From contig JAEDKB010000114.1 in the NCBI GenBank assembly GCA_016296045.1, forward strand, positions 1 through 5,744: DNA of 5,744 bases. The letters are read 5' to 3'. Under the pieces are notes generated by a model. The model was given only the letters and a program-made list of their open reading frames with translations, was not told the DNA's origin and did no database searches. This DNA comes from Oscillospiraceae bacterium. GTDB taxonomy: Bacteria > Bacillota > Clostridia > Oscillospirales > Oscillospiraceae. The position numbers and the translations under genes are program-made. Shown here piece by piece: positions 5,663-5,744 of this stretch (position 1 is the stretch's first letter; every line of letters starts with the position of its first letter).

Positions 5663-5744
5663 AAACCGGAAAAAGATTGTTTTCGACAGTCTGATGGACT
5701 GTTGAGAAAGGCTCCAAAGACAAGCAACTCACACTCGTCGGCGT
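5663..5744. other. Non-coding 3' flank
   Basis: The 82 nt after the yebC-family stop contain only the hairpin described separately. No ribosome binding site, start codon with a credible frame, or RNA gene was recognised before the window ends. The short frames crossing it on either strand are read-throughs of the yebC-family shadow frames. Confidence 0.5.
5680..5708. repeat. Hairpin-forming inverted repeat downstream of the yebC-family gene
   Basis: A 12-bp stem, with two G-T wobbles on the plus-strand RNA (5680-5691 with 5697-5708), encloses a 5-nt loop TGATG; the core is ACAGTC/GACTGT. It starts 17 nt after the stop codon. There is no U-tract after the stem on the plus strand, so a standard intrinsic terminator is not supported. 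It may be a weak terminator, an mRNA 3'-end stabiliser, or one copy of a dispersed intergenic hairpin. Confidence 0.5.

Overview
The window looks like an ordinary chromosomal stretch from a low-to-mid GC Bacillota, most likely a gut-type member of Clostridia (Oscillospirales-like). The grounds are the strong AGGAGG-type ribosome binding sites, sigma-A-type promoters, the trmK-nif3 gene pair that is characteristic of Bacillota, a stand-alone DUF1858 redox protein of the kind common in anaerobes, and a YebC/PmpR protein. No finer taxonomy can be supported by reading alone. All six protein genes appear complete; no RNA gene, insertion sequence, CRISPR array or phage gene was seen.

Left part (1-2973), minus strand: a membrane-anchored extracytoplasmic SGNH/GDSL hydrolase (4-1200) with a basic, repeat-bearing cytoplasmic tail, and upstream of it an N-acyl-D-amino-acid deacylase of the amidohydrolase superfamily (1393-2973). 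They are on the same strand but are separate transcription units: a perfect 16-bp hairpin with T-runs on both sides (1346-1381) lies just after the deacylase, and the hydrolase has its own well-formed promoter (1286-1314) and ribosome binding site.

Middle (2974-3105): a compact divergent promoter region. One promoter drives the deacylase leftward; the other drives the small DUF1858 gene rightward and carries a short inverted repeat and a 10-nt direct repeat around the predicted transcription start and the start codon.

Right part (3106-5744), plus strand: DUF1858 redox protein (3106-3333), intrinsic terminator (3335-3361), then trmK (tRNA adenine-22 N1-methyltransferase) and a nif3/DUF34 gene overlapping by 4 nt as a translationally coupled pair, then a YebC/PmpR-family gene with its own extended -10 promoter. 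trmK begins only 14 nt after the terminator with no promoter visible between them, so readthrough or an unseen internal promoter must feed trmK-nif3. The last 82 nt are non-coding and hold a 12-bp hairpin without a U-tract.

Functionally the right half is translation- and tRNA-related housekeeping (TrmK, YebC) with the conserved but poorly understood Nif3. The left half concerns the cell envelope and D-amino-acid metabolism. Nothing here amounts to a clearly new biological system; the most interesting points are the tandem-repeat cytoplasmic tail of the SGNH protein, the operator-like repeats in the divergent promoter, and the terminator placed directly before trmK.
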